The notes under the pieces are model-generated. The model did no database searches. It saw only the letters and a list, made by a program, of their open reading frames with translations, and was not told the DNA's origin. 64,000 nt of DNA from Amycolatopsis sp. A133 (GTDB taxonomy: Bacteria > Actinomycetota > Actinomycetes > Mycobacteriales > Pseudonocardiaceae): contig NZ_JAVHJU010000057.1 in the NCBI RefSeq assembly GCF_031082405.1, positions 556,864 to 620,863 on the forward strand, in the 5' to 3' direction. Both the position numbers and the translations under genes were made by a program. Positions 33,936-42,045 of the stretch are shown here, piece after piece (positions within the stretch are counted from its first letter, which is position 1; each line of letters starts with the position of its first letter).

Positions 33936-34242
33936 ACTGTGCCCACGGCGGTGCCGGTGCCGCTACCGGGTGTAGTGTTCCGGGGTGAGTAATCGCCGCG
34001 CCGGTTTTCCGGGTGACCGAAGAAAAGCAGGTCCATTTCGGTGGACTGCCGCGGTCCATTCCGTGGCGCTGCACAAGAACGCCGACGAATACCGCAGTGC
34101 CCTTCGTTTCCCCTCGGCGGTTGCTCCGCACGGTTATCACTCGATCGGACGTAACTGAACCCGTGCGTGTCGCACCATTCCGGGCCAAGATGGATCGGTT
34201 GCCCCGAACCGGGGCGCGCCCTCGACCTTTGGACAGCCTGAG

Positions 34243-36342
34243 GTGACTGCTCCTCATCCCCGCGGCGACGCCCCGCGCGACAAGCCGTCCGCCGACCGCG
34301 CGGCACGCCGGCTCGGCACGCTCGCGCGCAAGTGGGGCTACCTGATCGGCACCACGGCCTACCTGCCGCACGCGCCCGAGGAGATCGAACGCGAGCTGGC
34401 GGCGCTGGCCGGGCGGCTGTTCGAAGCGGTCGTGAGCGACCCGCCGGACCTCGAGGCGGCCGCGGCGGCGGGCGGGCGGCTCGTCGAGCTGCGGTGCGTC
34501 GGTGCGGAGAGCCTGCGCCGCAGCCTGGAGCTGCTGGCCAAGGCGCTGCTGAGCGAACCGGAACTGCGCGGGGTCGACGGGCTCGCCGAACGGGTCGTGC
34601 TGGTGCTCGGCGCGCTCGGTGCCGGCTACGGCGAGATGCTGCGCGAAGACATCCAGAAGCGGCAGGACGGCCTGAGCCGCGCGCTGCTGAAGGTCGAGCA
34701 GGAGACGCGGCAGAAGCAGGTCATCACCCGCGCGCAGTTCGAGGAGGTGTTCGCCGGCTCGGCCAGCGGCGTCGCCCTCACCGAACTCGACGGCCGGGTG
34801 CTGCGGGCCAACCCCGCGCTCGCCAAGACGCTCAACCGCACGCCGGCGGAAATCGCCGCGATGAGCCTGTTCGACCTGATCCACCCCGAGGACGTCGAGC
34901 AGCTGCGGGCGAGCTACCGCGAACTGGCGGCCGGGCGGCTGCACCGGCTGCGCGCCGGCCGCCGCCTGATCGGCCGGGACGGCGAGCCGATGTGGGCGAC
35001 GTTCGCCGCGTCGGTGATCCGCGACGCGGTCGGCGCGCCCCGGCAGCTGCTCACGATCGTCGACGACGACACCGAGGTGTCGCTGCTGCAGCGGCGGCTG
35101 AGCCACCAGGCCCTGCACGACGTGCTCACCGGGCTGCCGAACCGGCAGTTCTTCGGCACCCGCCTCGAAACCCTGCTGCGCGACGCGGACCCGGGCCGCG
35201 GGGTCACCCTGTTCCACCTCGACCTCGACGGCTTCTCGCAGATCAACGGCGGCCTCGGCCAGGAACTCGGCGACCGGGTGCTGCGCGGGGTCGCCGCGAA
35301 GCTGAAGACGGTGTTCGAAAACGAGAAGGCGCTCGTGGCGCGCCTCGGCGGCGACGAATTCGGCGTGCTGGTGCAGAACACGGCCGACACCCCGGGCGTG
35401 GTGACGCTCGTCCGCCGGATCACCCACGAGCTCGCCGAAGCGGAGTACGTCGACGGGCAGCGCGGCGTCGCGGTGTCGGCCGCCGTCGGTGTCGTCCACC
35501 GCCCGCCGCGGGACATCACGCCCGCGGAGCTGCTCCGCGCGTCGGACCTGACCCTGCGGCGCGCACAGCGGACGGGCAACCAGTGGGGCCTGTTCGACCG
35601 CGAGCAGGACCGGCGCGACCGGCACGACTTCGGCCTGGCGGCGTCGATGGCGGGCGCGTGGGAGACCGGCGAGGTCCAAGCCGGCTACCGCGCGCTGGTG
35701 TCCTCGACGGGCGGTGCGATCGAGGCCGTCGAGGCGCGGCTGCGCTGGAACCACCCGGCCGAAGGCGTGCTGACGCACGAGGCGTGCGTGCGGCTGGCCA
35801 CCGAGGCCGGGCTGGCCCTGCCGCTGGGCACGTGGCTCCTGCGCACGGCGGCCGAGCGGCTGGCGGCGTCCGGGATCGGCGTGCCGCTGGTCGTCGAGCT
35901 GACGGCGCAGCAGGCCGCGGACCCCGAGCTGGTCGGCGAGATCCGCCGCGTTCTGGGAGACACGGGCCTGGCGCCGGATCGCCTCCGGCCCGGCTTCCCG
36001 GCCGCGGCCCTGGCAGCCACCGCCGACGCGGCCGACAACCTCAAGGTGCTGGCGGAAATCGGCGTCCGCGCGGAGATCCACGGCTTCGGCGACGTCACGT
36101 GCCTGACGGAGTTCGCGGCCCACACCGTCCGGATCGCGGCGAACCTGGCCGCCAAGCGGGAACACCCGCTGGTGACGGGGCCGCTGTCGGCGCTGGTCGA
36201 CGCGGCCCACGCGGCCGGAGCTTCGGTCTCGGTCGCCGGGGTGCGGACCCCGGACGAGGCGGCGTGGTGGCAGGACCGGGGCGCGGACCTGCTGACGGGC
36301 CCGGCGTTCCCCGACGTCCCGGACGGCTTGCCCGCCTGCTGA
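34243..36342 (+). CDS. PAS-GGDEF-degenerate EAL cyclic-di-GMP protein
   Basis: The 699-residue protein has an N-terminal helical region (LARKWGYLIGTTAYLP) found in actinobacterial c-di-GMP proteins, a PAS domain (about 165-285), a GGDEF domain with intact RLGGDEF (about 367-373), and an EAL-like domain. GGDEF looks active and has no RxxD inhibitory site. The EAL domain is decayed: EAL reads EAR in VEARLRW, the metal Asn is Glu in VVELTAQQ, and DDFGTG is replaced by HGFGDV, so phosphodiesterase activity is unlikely. It is probably a diguanylate cyclase with a c-di-GMP-binding or structural tail. GTG start; no membrane segments, so it is cytoplasmic. Confidence 0.88.
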   Translation: MTAPHPRGDAPRDKPSADRAARRLGTLARKWGYLIGTTAYLPHAPEEIERELAALAGRLFEAVVSDPPDLEAAAAAGGRLVELRCVGAESLRRSLELLAKALLSEPELRGVDGLAERVVLVLGALGAGYGEMLREDIQKRQDGLSRALLKVEQETRQKQVITRAQFEEVFAGSASGVALTELDGRVLRANPALAKTLNRTPAEIAAMSLFDLIHPEDVEQLRASYRELAAGRLHRLRAGRRLIGRDGEPMWATFAASVIRDAVGAPRQLLTIVDDDTEVSLLQRRLSHQALHDVLTGLPNRQFFGTRLETLLRDADPGRGVTLFHLDLDGFSQINGGLGQELGDRVLRGVAAKLKTVFENEKALVARLGGDEFGVLVQNTADTPGVVTLVRRITHELAEAEYVDGQRGVAVSAAVGVVHRPPRDITPAELLRASDLTLRRAQRTGNQWGLFDREQDRRDRHDFGLAASMAGAWETGEVQAGYRALVSSTGGAIEAVEARLRWNHPAEGVLTHEACVRLATEAGLALPLGTWLLRTAAERLAASGIGVPLVVELTAQQAADPELVGEIRRVLGDTGLAPDRLRPGFPAAALAATADAADNLKVLAEIGVRAEIHGFGDVTCLTEFAAHTVRIAANLAAKREHPLVTGPLSALVDAAHAAGASVSVAGVRTPDEAAWWQDRGADLLTGPAFPDVPDGLPAC

Positions 36343-36359
36343 GATGCTCCTCTGGATCG

Positions 36360-36530
36360 TCAAGCCAGGAGGGCATGACGGACTTGGCGGGCGACGTAGC
36401 GTTTGGTCGCCGCCGCGGTTGAGCCGGTGGCGGCCGGTGGTTTTGCCGCTGCTGGCGGGAAGCGGTGCCACCCCGCAGAGATTGGCGAAGGCGGGATCGC
36501 TGTGGAGCCGGTCGGAGGGCGACCCCGTCC
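36360..36530 (-). pseudogene. IS110-family transposase relic
   Basis: Minus-strand translation gives DRLHSDPAFANLCGVAPLPA, then SSGKTTGRHRLNRGGD, the hallmark of the C-terminal transposase domain of IS110 elements. After GGD the frame is lost; in the next frame KRYVARQVRHALLA-stop reads as the usual IS110 C-terminus. So about 57 codons survive with an internal deletion and frameshift. No N-terminal half or element ends are visible. Confidence 0.8.
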
Positions 36531-36545
36531 TCCCCATTGTCACTG

Positions 36546-37208
36546 TCAGATCCGGACGAGGACCTCGTCCAGGGGTTTGCGCTGCAGGTCCGGTACCACG
36601 CAGTCGTCGGCCGGGTAGCCCACCGGGATCACCGCGAACGCCTTTTCGTTGCGCGGGCGGCCCAGCACCTCCCCGAGGAACCGCATCGGCGACGGCGTGT
36701 GCGTCAGCGCGGCGAGGCCGGCGACCTGCAACGCCGTGAGCAGCATGCCGACCGCGATGCCGACCGACTCGTCGACGTAGTAGTGCTTGCGGACGCCGCC
36801 GTCGTCGTCGAGGGCGAACCGTTGCTGGAACACGACGATGAGGTAGGGCGCGTCCGTCAGGTGCGGCTTGACCGCGTCCGTGCCGAGCGGCCGGAGCGCG
36901 GCGAGCCACGCGTCGCCGAGCCGGCCTTCGTAGGAAATCCGTTCCTCGGCTTCGGCGGCTTCACGGATCCTGCGGCGCACCGCCGGATCCGTGACGAGAA
37001 CGAACGTCCACGGCTGCTGGTGCGCCCCGCTCGGCGCGGTGGAGGCCACCGCGATCGCGTCCAGCACCGCACGTTCGGGGACCGGGTCGGAGGAGAACAT
37101 GCGCACCGAGCGCCGGGCTTCCATCCGCCGCCGCAACACCGCCGCCCGGGCGAGTGCTTCGTCGTCGGAGAGCCGCGCTGGCCGGTAGGGGACCGGGTGG
37201 TAGGTCAT
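36546..37208 (-). CDS. Nitroreductase-family FMN oxidoreductase
   Basis: The 220-residue flavoprotein has the FMN-binding motif RRSVRMFSSDPVPE and STAPSGAHQQPWTF near the N-terminus, and the C-terminal GRPRNEKAFAVIPVGYPA. It resembles the iodotyrosine-deiodinase/BluB-like branch (TAPSGAHQQPW). Substrates in this branch are diverse, so none is assigned. The ATG at 37208 lacks a strong ribosome site, but a longer frame adds unconserved residues. Its 3' end abuts the IS110 relic. Confidence 0.88.
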   Translation of the reverse strand: MTYHPVPYRPARLSDDEALARAAVLRRRMEARRSVRMFSSDPVPERAVLDAIAVASTAPSGAHQQPWTFVLVTDPAVRRRIREAAEAEERISYEGRLGDAWLAALRPLGTDAVKPHLTDAPYLIVVFQQRFALDDDGGVRKHYYVDESVGIAVGMLLTALQVAGLAALTHTPSPMRFLGEVLGRPRNEKAFAVIPVGYPADDCVVPDLQRKPLDEVLVRI

Positions 37209-37429
37209 GCCCGGATTCTGGCGGGGAACACGGAGGCCGCAGCAGGGCCGAACGTACGATTCGCGGTGTTGAGCGTCCGATCTACGGACAGTAAGGTCAT
37301 CCTTGCTTAGAAAATTGCCCTGAACAGCCCAGGGAAACTCGGCCGTCCGGTCCTGTCGCACGAAGTGATCTCCTCATTACCCTCCAGTAGCAGACAGTGG
37401 TGCCGATCACAGTCGTTCCAGGAGGCCTC

Positions 37430-37846
37430 ATGGCGTCGCGCGTCCGGGGACCCGGCTCGGAAGAGCGGCGCGAACTGCGGATCCGGCACCTCACCGGCTG
37501 CCTTCCCTGCACGCTCAAGTGCGCGTACTGCGCGCTGCCGGTGCGGCTGGCCGGCCCGGGCGACCACCCCGGGTACGGCGTGGTCGAAGAAGTGCGCGGC
37601 GAACTCGTGCTGCTGCACCGGTTCTGCCGCAGTGCGCTCGGCCGCTGCCGGACGCGGGGGTGCGTGCTGCGGCGCGCCCACCTCGGCCGCGCGACCGAGC
37701 AGTACGAAACCGGCCGGCGGCCCGGGCGCTACCAGCGCCTCGGCGTCCGGCGGTCGCCCGACCTCGATCTGTACCGGAAACACTGGCGGGTCGCGAAGAT
37801 GCGGTACGCGTGCAAGGCGTGCCGGTACTACACCGGCTCGCACTGA
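37430..37846 (+). CDS. Small cysteine-rich protein of unknown function
   Basis: I do not recognise this 138-residue basic protein. It has nine cysteines in three groups: C-x2-C-x3-C-x2-C (CLPCTLKCAYC, about residues 24-34), three in CRSALGRCRTRGC, and CKAC near the C-terminus (MRYACKACRYYTG, with a further Cys before). The spacing suggests zinc ribbons or an iron-sulfur site. There is no signal peptide. The ATG at 37430 has GGAGG six bases upstream, and the gene ends 31 bp before etfD, so it is probably in the same operon and could assist that iron-sulfur protein. Confidence 0.75.
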   Translation: MASRVRGPGSEERRELRIRHLTGCLPCTLKCAYCALPVRLAGPGDHPGYGVVEEVRGELVLLHRFCRSALGRCRTRGCVLRRAHLGRATEQYETGRRPGRYQRLGVRRSPDLDLYRKHWRVAKMRYACKACRYYTGSH

Positions 37847-37877
37847 GCCGGTCCTTCCATCACGACGCGGAGGACTC

Positions 37878-39977
37878 GTGCTCGTTCGTCTCATCCTCGG
37901 CCTGCTCATGACCGTCGTCGGCCTCGCCGTCGCCGGCAAGCGCGTGGCCTTCCTGTACCGGCTGATCAAGGCGGGCCAGCCCGACGCCAAGCGGTCCGAC
38001 AACCTCGGGGCCCGGGTCTTCGCGCAGGTGCGCGAGGTCTTCGGCCAGCGCAAGCTCCTGAAGTGGTCCGTGCCCGGCCTGGCGCACTTCTTCACGTTCT
38101 GGGGCTTCGTGATCCTCGCTTCGGTGTACCTCGAGGCGTACGGCGCGCTGTTCGACGAGAAGTTCGCGATCCCGTGGATCGGCCACTGGGCGGTGCTCGG
38201 GTTCCTGCAGGACTTCATCGCCGTCGCCGTGGCCGTTTCGCTCGGCGTCTTCACGATGATCCGGATCCGGAACGCCCCCGCGCGCAAGGACCGCGCGTCC
38301 CGGTTCTACGGCTCGCACACCGGCGGCGCGTGGCTGATCCTGCTGATGATCTTCAACGTCGTCTGGACGATGTTCTTCTTCCGCGGCGCCTCTTCGGCGT
38401 CCGGCAACTTCCCGTACGACTCGGGCGCGTACGTCTCGCTCGGCGTCGGGAACCTCCTGGAGCCGCTCGGGCACTCGGCGACGGAGGTGCTGGAGACGGT
38501 CGGCCTGCTGCTGCACATCGGCGTCATGCTCGTGTTCCTGTCGATCGTGCTCTACTCCAAGCACCTGCACATCTTCGTGGCACCGATCAACGTCTCGGCG
38601 AAGCGGCTGCCGGACGCGCTCGGCCCACTGCTGCCGATGGAGTCCGCCGGCAAGCCGATCGACTTCGAGGACCCGGGCGAGGACGACACGTTCGGCCGCG
38701 GCAAGATCGGCGACTTCACGTGGAAGGGCATGCTGGACTTCACCACGTGCACCGAGTGCGGCCGCTGCCAGTCGCAGTGCCCGGCGTGGAACACCGGCAA
38801 GCCGTTGTCGCCCAAGCTGGTCATCATGAACCTCCGCGACAACCTGTTCGAGGAGGCGCCCTACATCCTCGCGGGCACCGAGCACGAAGGCGCGCGCCCG
38901 CTGGTCGGGCCGGAGGACGACGGCGGCGTCATCGACCCGGACGTGCTGTGGTCCTGCACCACCTGCGGCGCGTGCGTCGAGCAGTGCCCGGTGGACATCG
39001 AGCACGTCGACCACATCGTCGACATGCGCCGCTACCAGGTGATGATCGAGTCGGCGTTCCCGACCGAGCTGGGCGGGCTGTTCAAGAACCTGGAGACCAA
39101 GGGCAACCCGTGGGGCCAGAACAACGCCGAGCGCCTCACCTGGACCAAGGACATCGGCTTCGACGTTCCGGTGTTCGACGGCGAGCTGGCCGAGGACGTC
39201 GAGTACGTGTACTGGGTCGGCTGCGCGGGCGCGTTCGACGACCAGGCGCGCAAGACGGTCCGCGCCACGGCCGAGCTCCTGCACATCGCCGGCGTGAAGT
39301 ACGTGGTCCTCGGCAAGGAGGAGAGCTGCACCGGCGACCCGGCGCGCCGGGCGGGCAACGAGTTCCTGTTCCAGATGATGGCCCAGCAGACGGCCGAGAC
39401 GCTCAACGCGGTGTTCGAGGGCCGCGAGCCCCGGTTGCGCAAGATCGTCACGACCTGCCCGCACTGCCTGAACACGCTGAGCCGCGAATACCCCCAGCTG
39501 GACGGCCACTACGAGGTGGTCCACCACACGCAGCTGCTCAACCGCCTGGTCCGCGGCGGCCGGCTGACCCCGGTCAAGCCGGTCGAAGACGGCCCCCGCG
39601 TCACCTACCACGACCCCTGCTACCTCGGGCGGCACAACAAGGTCTACACCCCGCCCCGCGAGCTGGTCGGCGCCACGGGCGCTTCGCTGGCGGAGATGCC
39701 CCGCCACGCGGACCGCGCCCTGTGCTGCGGCGCCGGCGGAGCCCGGATGTGGATGGAGGAGCAGATCGGCAAGCGCATCAACCTGGAGCGCGTGGACGAG
39801 GCGATCGCCACGGACGCGGAGACGATCGTAACGGGCTGCCCGTTCTGCCGCGTGATGCTGACCGACGGGCTGGTCCAGCGCCAGAGCGAGCAGAAGGCGG
39901 AGAACGTCGACGTCCGCGACGTGGCACAGCTGCTGCTGGAGCGGGTGAAGACGCCGGACCCCTCGCCGAAGGTCTAG
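37878..39977 (+). CDS. etfD: Membrane iron-sulfur reductase, EtfD-type
   Basis: The 699-residue protein has five or so N-terminal membrane helices (about 1-250), two 4Fe-4S motifs (CTECGRCQSQCP and CTTCGACVEQCP) and two CCG domains (YHDPCYLGRHN, LCCGAGGARMW) of heterodisulfide-reductase type. It matches the layout of M. tuberculosis Rv0338c/EtfD, which re-oxidises electron-transfer flavoprotein from fatty-acid beta-oxidation and passes electrons to menaquinone. The GTG at 37878 has GGAGG five bases upstream; a longer open frame would run through the cysteine-rich gene. It lacks any adjacent etfAB genes. Confidence 0.9.
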   Translation: MLVRLILGLLMTVVGLAVAGKRVAFLYRLIKAGQPDAKRSDNLGARVFAQVREVFGQRKLLKWSVPGLAHFFTFWGFVILASVYLEAYGALFDEKFAIPWIGHWAVLGFLQDFIAVAVAVSLGVFTMIRIRNAPARKDRASRFYGSHTGGAWLILLMIFNVVWTMFFFRGASSASGNFPYDSGAYVSLGVGNLLEPLGHSATEVLETVGLLLHIGVMLVFLSIVLYSKHLHIFVAPINVSAKRLPDALGPLLPMESAGKPIDFEDPGEDDTFGRGKIGDFTWKGMLDFTTCTECGRCQSQCPAWNTGKPLSPKLVIMNLRDNLFEEAPYILAGTEHEGARPLVGPEDDGGVIDPDVLWSCTTCGACVEQCPVDIEHVDHIVDMRRYQVMIESAFPTELGGLFKNLETKGNPWGQNNAERLTWTKDIGFDVPVFDGELAEDVEYVYWVGCAGAFDDQARKTVRATAELLHIAGVKYVVLGKEESCTGDPARRAGNEFLFQMMAQQTAETLNAVFEGREPRLRKIVTTCPHCLNTLSREYPQLDGHYEVVHHTQLLNRLVRGGRLTPVKPVEDGPRVTYHDPCYLGRHNKVYTPPRELVGATGASLAEMPRHADRALCCGAGGARMWMEEQIGKRINLERVDEAIATDAETIVTGCPFCRVMLTDGLVQRQSEQKAENVDVRDVAQLLLERVKTPDPSPKV

Positions 39978-40211
39978 TCAGCCGCTAGCGGCCGAAGTGC
40001 ACGAAGGCGCCCCACCACAGCACGGCTAGGTCGCGGCGAGGTGCGGACCGGGAACGGTCACGTCCCCTCGTGGGTCGAGTACCAGGGAGGTGTGTGAGGC
40101 CGGCTGCGGCGCCGAAGGTCTGAACGGGTTCACCCGTTCGCTCTATATCCCCGGGCCGCCGGGCGGCTCTTCCTTGGAGGAGCACAGCGCCGTGCGGCGG
40201 GAGGAGTGCCG

Positions 40212-40988
40212 ATGGCCGGGGCGGGCGAGGCGAGGATCGAGACGGTCGACGGTGCCGTGGCGCGCTTGGCCGTGCGGCGGGGCTCGTGGCTGGTCGGGCG
40301 GGGGCCCGATGCGCACCTGCGGCTGCACTCGGACCAGGTGTCGCTGCGGCACGCCTGGGTCCGTCGTGATGCGCGGGGCACCTGGGTGTCCGATGCCGGT
40401 TCGCGCAACGGGACCTGGGTGAACGGCCGGCGGCTGGCCGCCGGGCAGGACCACCCCCTGCGCCACGGTGACCGGCTCGAATTCGGGCCGGTCGGTGCCG
40501 TCTACTCCGACGGGGATTCCGGTGCCGCGTACACCAGGACCTGGCAGCGTTCCTCGTCCGGCGGTGTTGCCTTCGGCGATGTCTCGGCCGGGACGATCAA
40601 CAACGCCGGGCGCGACGTCAACAACAGCTACGACAACCGGCAGCACCACCGGTACGAGTTCACCACGCCGGAAGGCGAGGCGCTTTCCCTCATGGCGACG
40701 GGGAAGGGGCTCGGCCGGCCGATCATGCTCCTCGGGACGCTCATGAGCCTGGTCGGGTTCGGGTTGTTCGCGTCGGTGGTCTTCCGGTTCATGAAGGCGG
40801 GCTCGGAAGCGATGTCGGCGGGTTCGTTCACCGCGCCGCCGTCGCTGCTCGGGCCGGAGGTGTTCGGCGGCGTGCCGCTGGGTGCGCTCGGCTTCGGGCT
40901 CTTCGTGCTGGGCGGCGTGGTCTCGTCGATCGGGCTGGTGATGGCCAAAGCGGCGCGCGAACGGCGGCGCCGGAGCGGGAGGCGTTAG
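40212..40988 (+). CDS. FHA-domain membrane protein with Gly/Asn motif
   Basis: The 258-residue protein has an FHA domain (about 20-100; LVGRGPDAHLRLHSDQVSLRH and SRNGTWVNGRRL), which reads phosphothreonine. At 117-138 comes GGVAFGDVSAGTINNAGRDV, a short Gly/Asn motif, then a linker and two membrane helices (170-192 and 222-245) and a basic tail. The ATG has GGAGG seven bases upstream. The next gene starts right after its stop and repeats the motif, so the two proteins probably interact. Regulation by a Ser/Thr kinase is implied by FHA. Function is unknown. Confidence 0.8.
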   Translation: MAGAGEARIETVDGAVARLAVRRGSWLVGRGPDAHLRLHSDQVSLRHAWVRRDARGTWVSDAGSRNGTWVNGRRLAAGQDHPLRHGDRLEFGPVGAVYSDGDSGAAYTRTWQRSSSGGVAFGDVSAGTINNAGRDVNNSYDNRQHHRYEFTTPEGEALSLMATGKGLGRPIMLLGTLMSLVGFGLFASVVFRFMKAGSEAMSAGSFTAPPSLLGPEVFGGVPLGALGFGLFVLGGVVSSIGLVMAKAARERRRRSGRR

Positions 40989-41360
40989 ATGGACGGCATC
41001 CACTTCCACGGCGAAGTCCGGGCGGGGACGGTCAACAACGCCGTCCGCGGCGACATCAACACCGTCCGCGGTGGCCACCAGGAGATCCGCCGCGGCCTGG
41101 ACGCGCGGCAGGTCGCCGAGCTGGTCCGGGCGGTCCGCGGCGAGCTGGACGCGGCCCGGCTGCCGCCGGCCACGAAGGAAGCCGTGCACGGCGCCCTCGA
41201 CGAAGTCGACCGGGACGTCGTGCACGGCGGGCCGGGTGCGGGCGCGAAGGTGCGCCGGGCCCGGGACCTGCTCCGGGACGCCGGCGGCCTCGCGACCGCC
41301 GGCGCCGGGCTGTGGACCGCGGTGCGGGCGCTCGCCGCCGCGGTGGGGGTGCCGTTCTGA
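40989..41360 (+). CDS. Small motif-helical partner of the FHA protein
   Basis: I do not recognise a named family for this 123-residue protein. Residues 3-24 (GIHFHGEVRAGTVNNAVRGD) copy the motif of the upstream FHA protein nearly position for position: G-V/I-x-F, G-D/E-V-x-A-G-T-V/I-N-N-A. The rest is helical (ARQVAELVRAVRGELDAA; KEAVHGALDEVDRDV) and ends in a hydrophobic helix (GAGLWTAVRALAAAVGVPF). The same plan, short beta motif plus helical bundle, is seen in effector-associated regions of bacterial conflict proteins. The ATG directly follows the upstream TAG, so the genes are coupled. Confidence 0.7.
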   Translation: MDGIHFHGEVRAGTVNNAVRGDINTVRGGHQEIRRGLDARQVAELVRAVRGELDAARLPPATKEAVHGALDEVDRDVVHGGPGAGAKVRRARDLLRDAGGLATAGAGLWTAVRALAAAVGVPF

Positions 41361-41369
41361 CTGCCGCTC

Positions 41370-41474
41370 ATGGTGAAGCTGGTCGACAACGCGCCGGCCG
41401 GCCGCCGAAAGGCCTTGGAGCAGGCGGAGCACGACCAGCAGGACCGGGGCGAGCAGAAGCGATGTACGGGCTAG
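41370..41474 (+). CDS. Possible 34-residue ORF or gene remnant
   Basis: An ATG nine bases after the previous stop opens 34 codons (MVKLVDNAPAGRRKALEQAE, then a Gln/Asp-rich end) with strongly G/C third positions, like real coding sequence here. No ribosome site is clear. It could be a tiny third gene of the FHA cassette or the tail of a decayed gene. Confidence 0.35.
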   Translation: MVKLVDNAPAGRRKALEQAEHDQQDRGEQKRCTG

Positions 41475-41945
41475 TTAGTTAACAGACAGCGGGAAACCGC
41501 GAAGAGCGCGCAGCCGCCCGGTGGTGGCGGGGGCGGTCCGGCTGACGCTGGAGCCCGCCGTGGCGAACGGGCGCCGACGGTCCCCGAACCGCAGCACGTG
41601 GCGTTCGCCTGCGCGGGCGCACCGCTGCTGGACCATCCTCGGGCCGGGGGATCGGCTGGTACCGCGGCGCCGACGCGCCGGTGCGGACGCCCGCCCCTCC
41701 CGCGCCCGGCGACATGCGGCCCCGCCGGGGAAAACACCGCCCTGATCACCATCACCGCCCCAGGAAGTCTTTCCCGGGACGGTTTTTGTCGTGGCGGGCC
41801 ACGGCCGGCGCGGGGATTCCGGTTCTCCGGCGGTGAAAAACGCGCGGGACGCCTTCCTATTCGGACGACTTCCACCACGCCCTTCCGGTCGCGCGTAACC
41901 GACCGGCTACTCCCCGCATGCGTTTACAACGTTCCGGCAACCGCC
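41475..41945. other. Non-coding stretch before the das operon
   Basis: I see no gene here. Open frames exist in both directions but have no ribosome sites, no recognisable motifs and low-complexity composition. A direct TAGTTAGTTAA lies at its left edge (41472-41482). The right part, from about 41880, becomes the das control region. Confidence 0.5.
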
Positions 41946-41997
41946 TTGACAGCGCCTGTGGTACGTACCACTCTAACCCCAACATTGGTCTACACCA
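41946..41997 (+). promoter_or_regulatory. das operon promoter with two DasR-type sites
   Basis: A consensus -35 TTGACA (41946-41951) precedes TGGTACGTACCA (41959-41970) and TGGTCTACACCA (41986-41997). The second differs from the DasR core TGGTCTAGACCA by one base; the first keeps both TGGT/ACCA arms. A clear -10 is hard to place; the first palindrome occupies the spacer. The paired sites predict tight repression relieved by amino-sugar phosphates. Confidence 0.75.
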
Positions 41998-42045
41998 TTT
42001 GGGGCGCCTGGCCACGGTGGCCGGGCATGGAAAGGACGGCATCGA

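Noticed and set aside
33679..36909. Very long open frame (over 1000 codons) antisense to the GGDEF gene
   Set aside because: It is the high-GC shadow of the sense gene; only the short IS110-like segment at 36360-36530 has real homology.
41471..41878. 135-codon minus-strand open frame in the gap before the das operon
   Set aside because: Low-complexity Pro/Arg-rich translation, no ribosome site and no motif.
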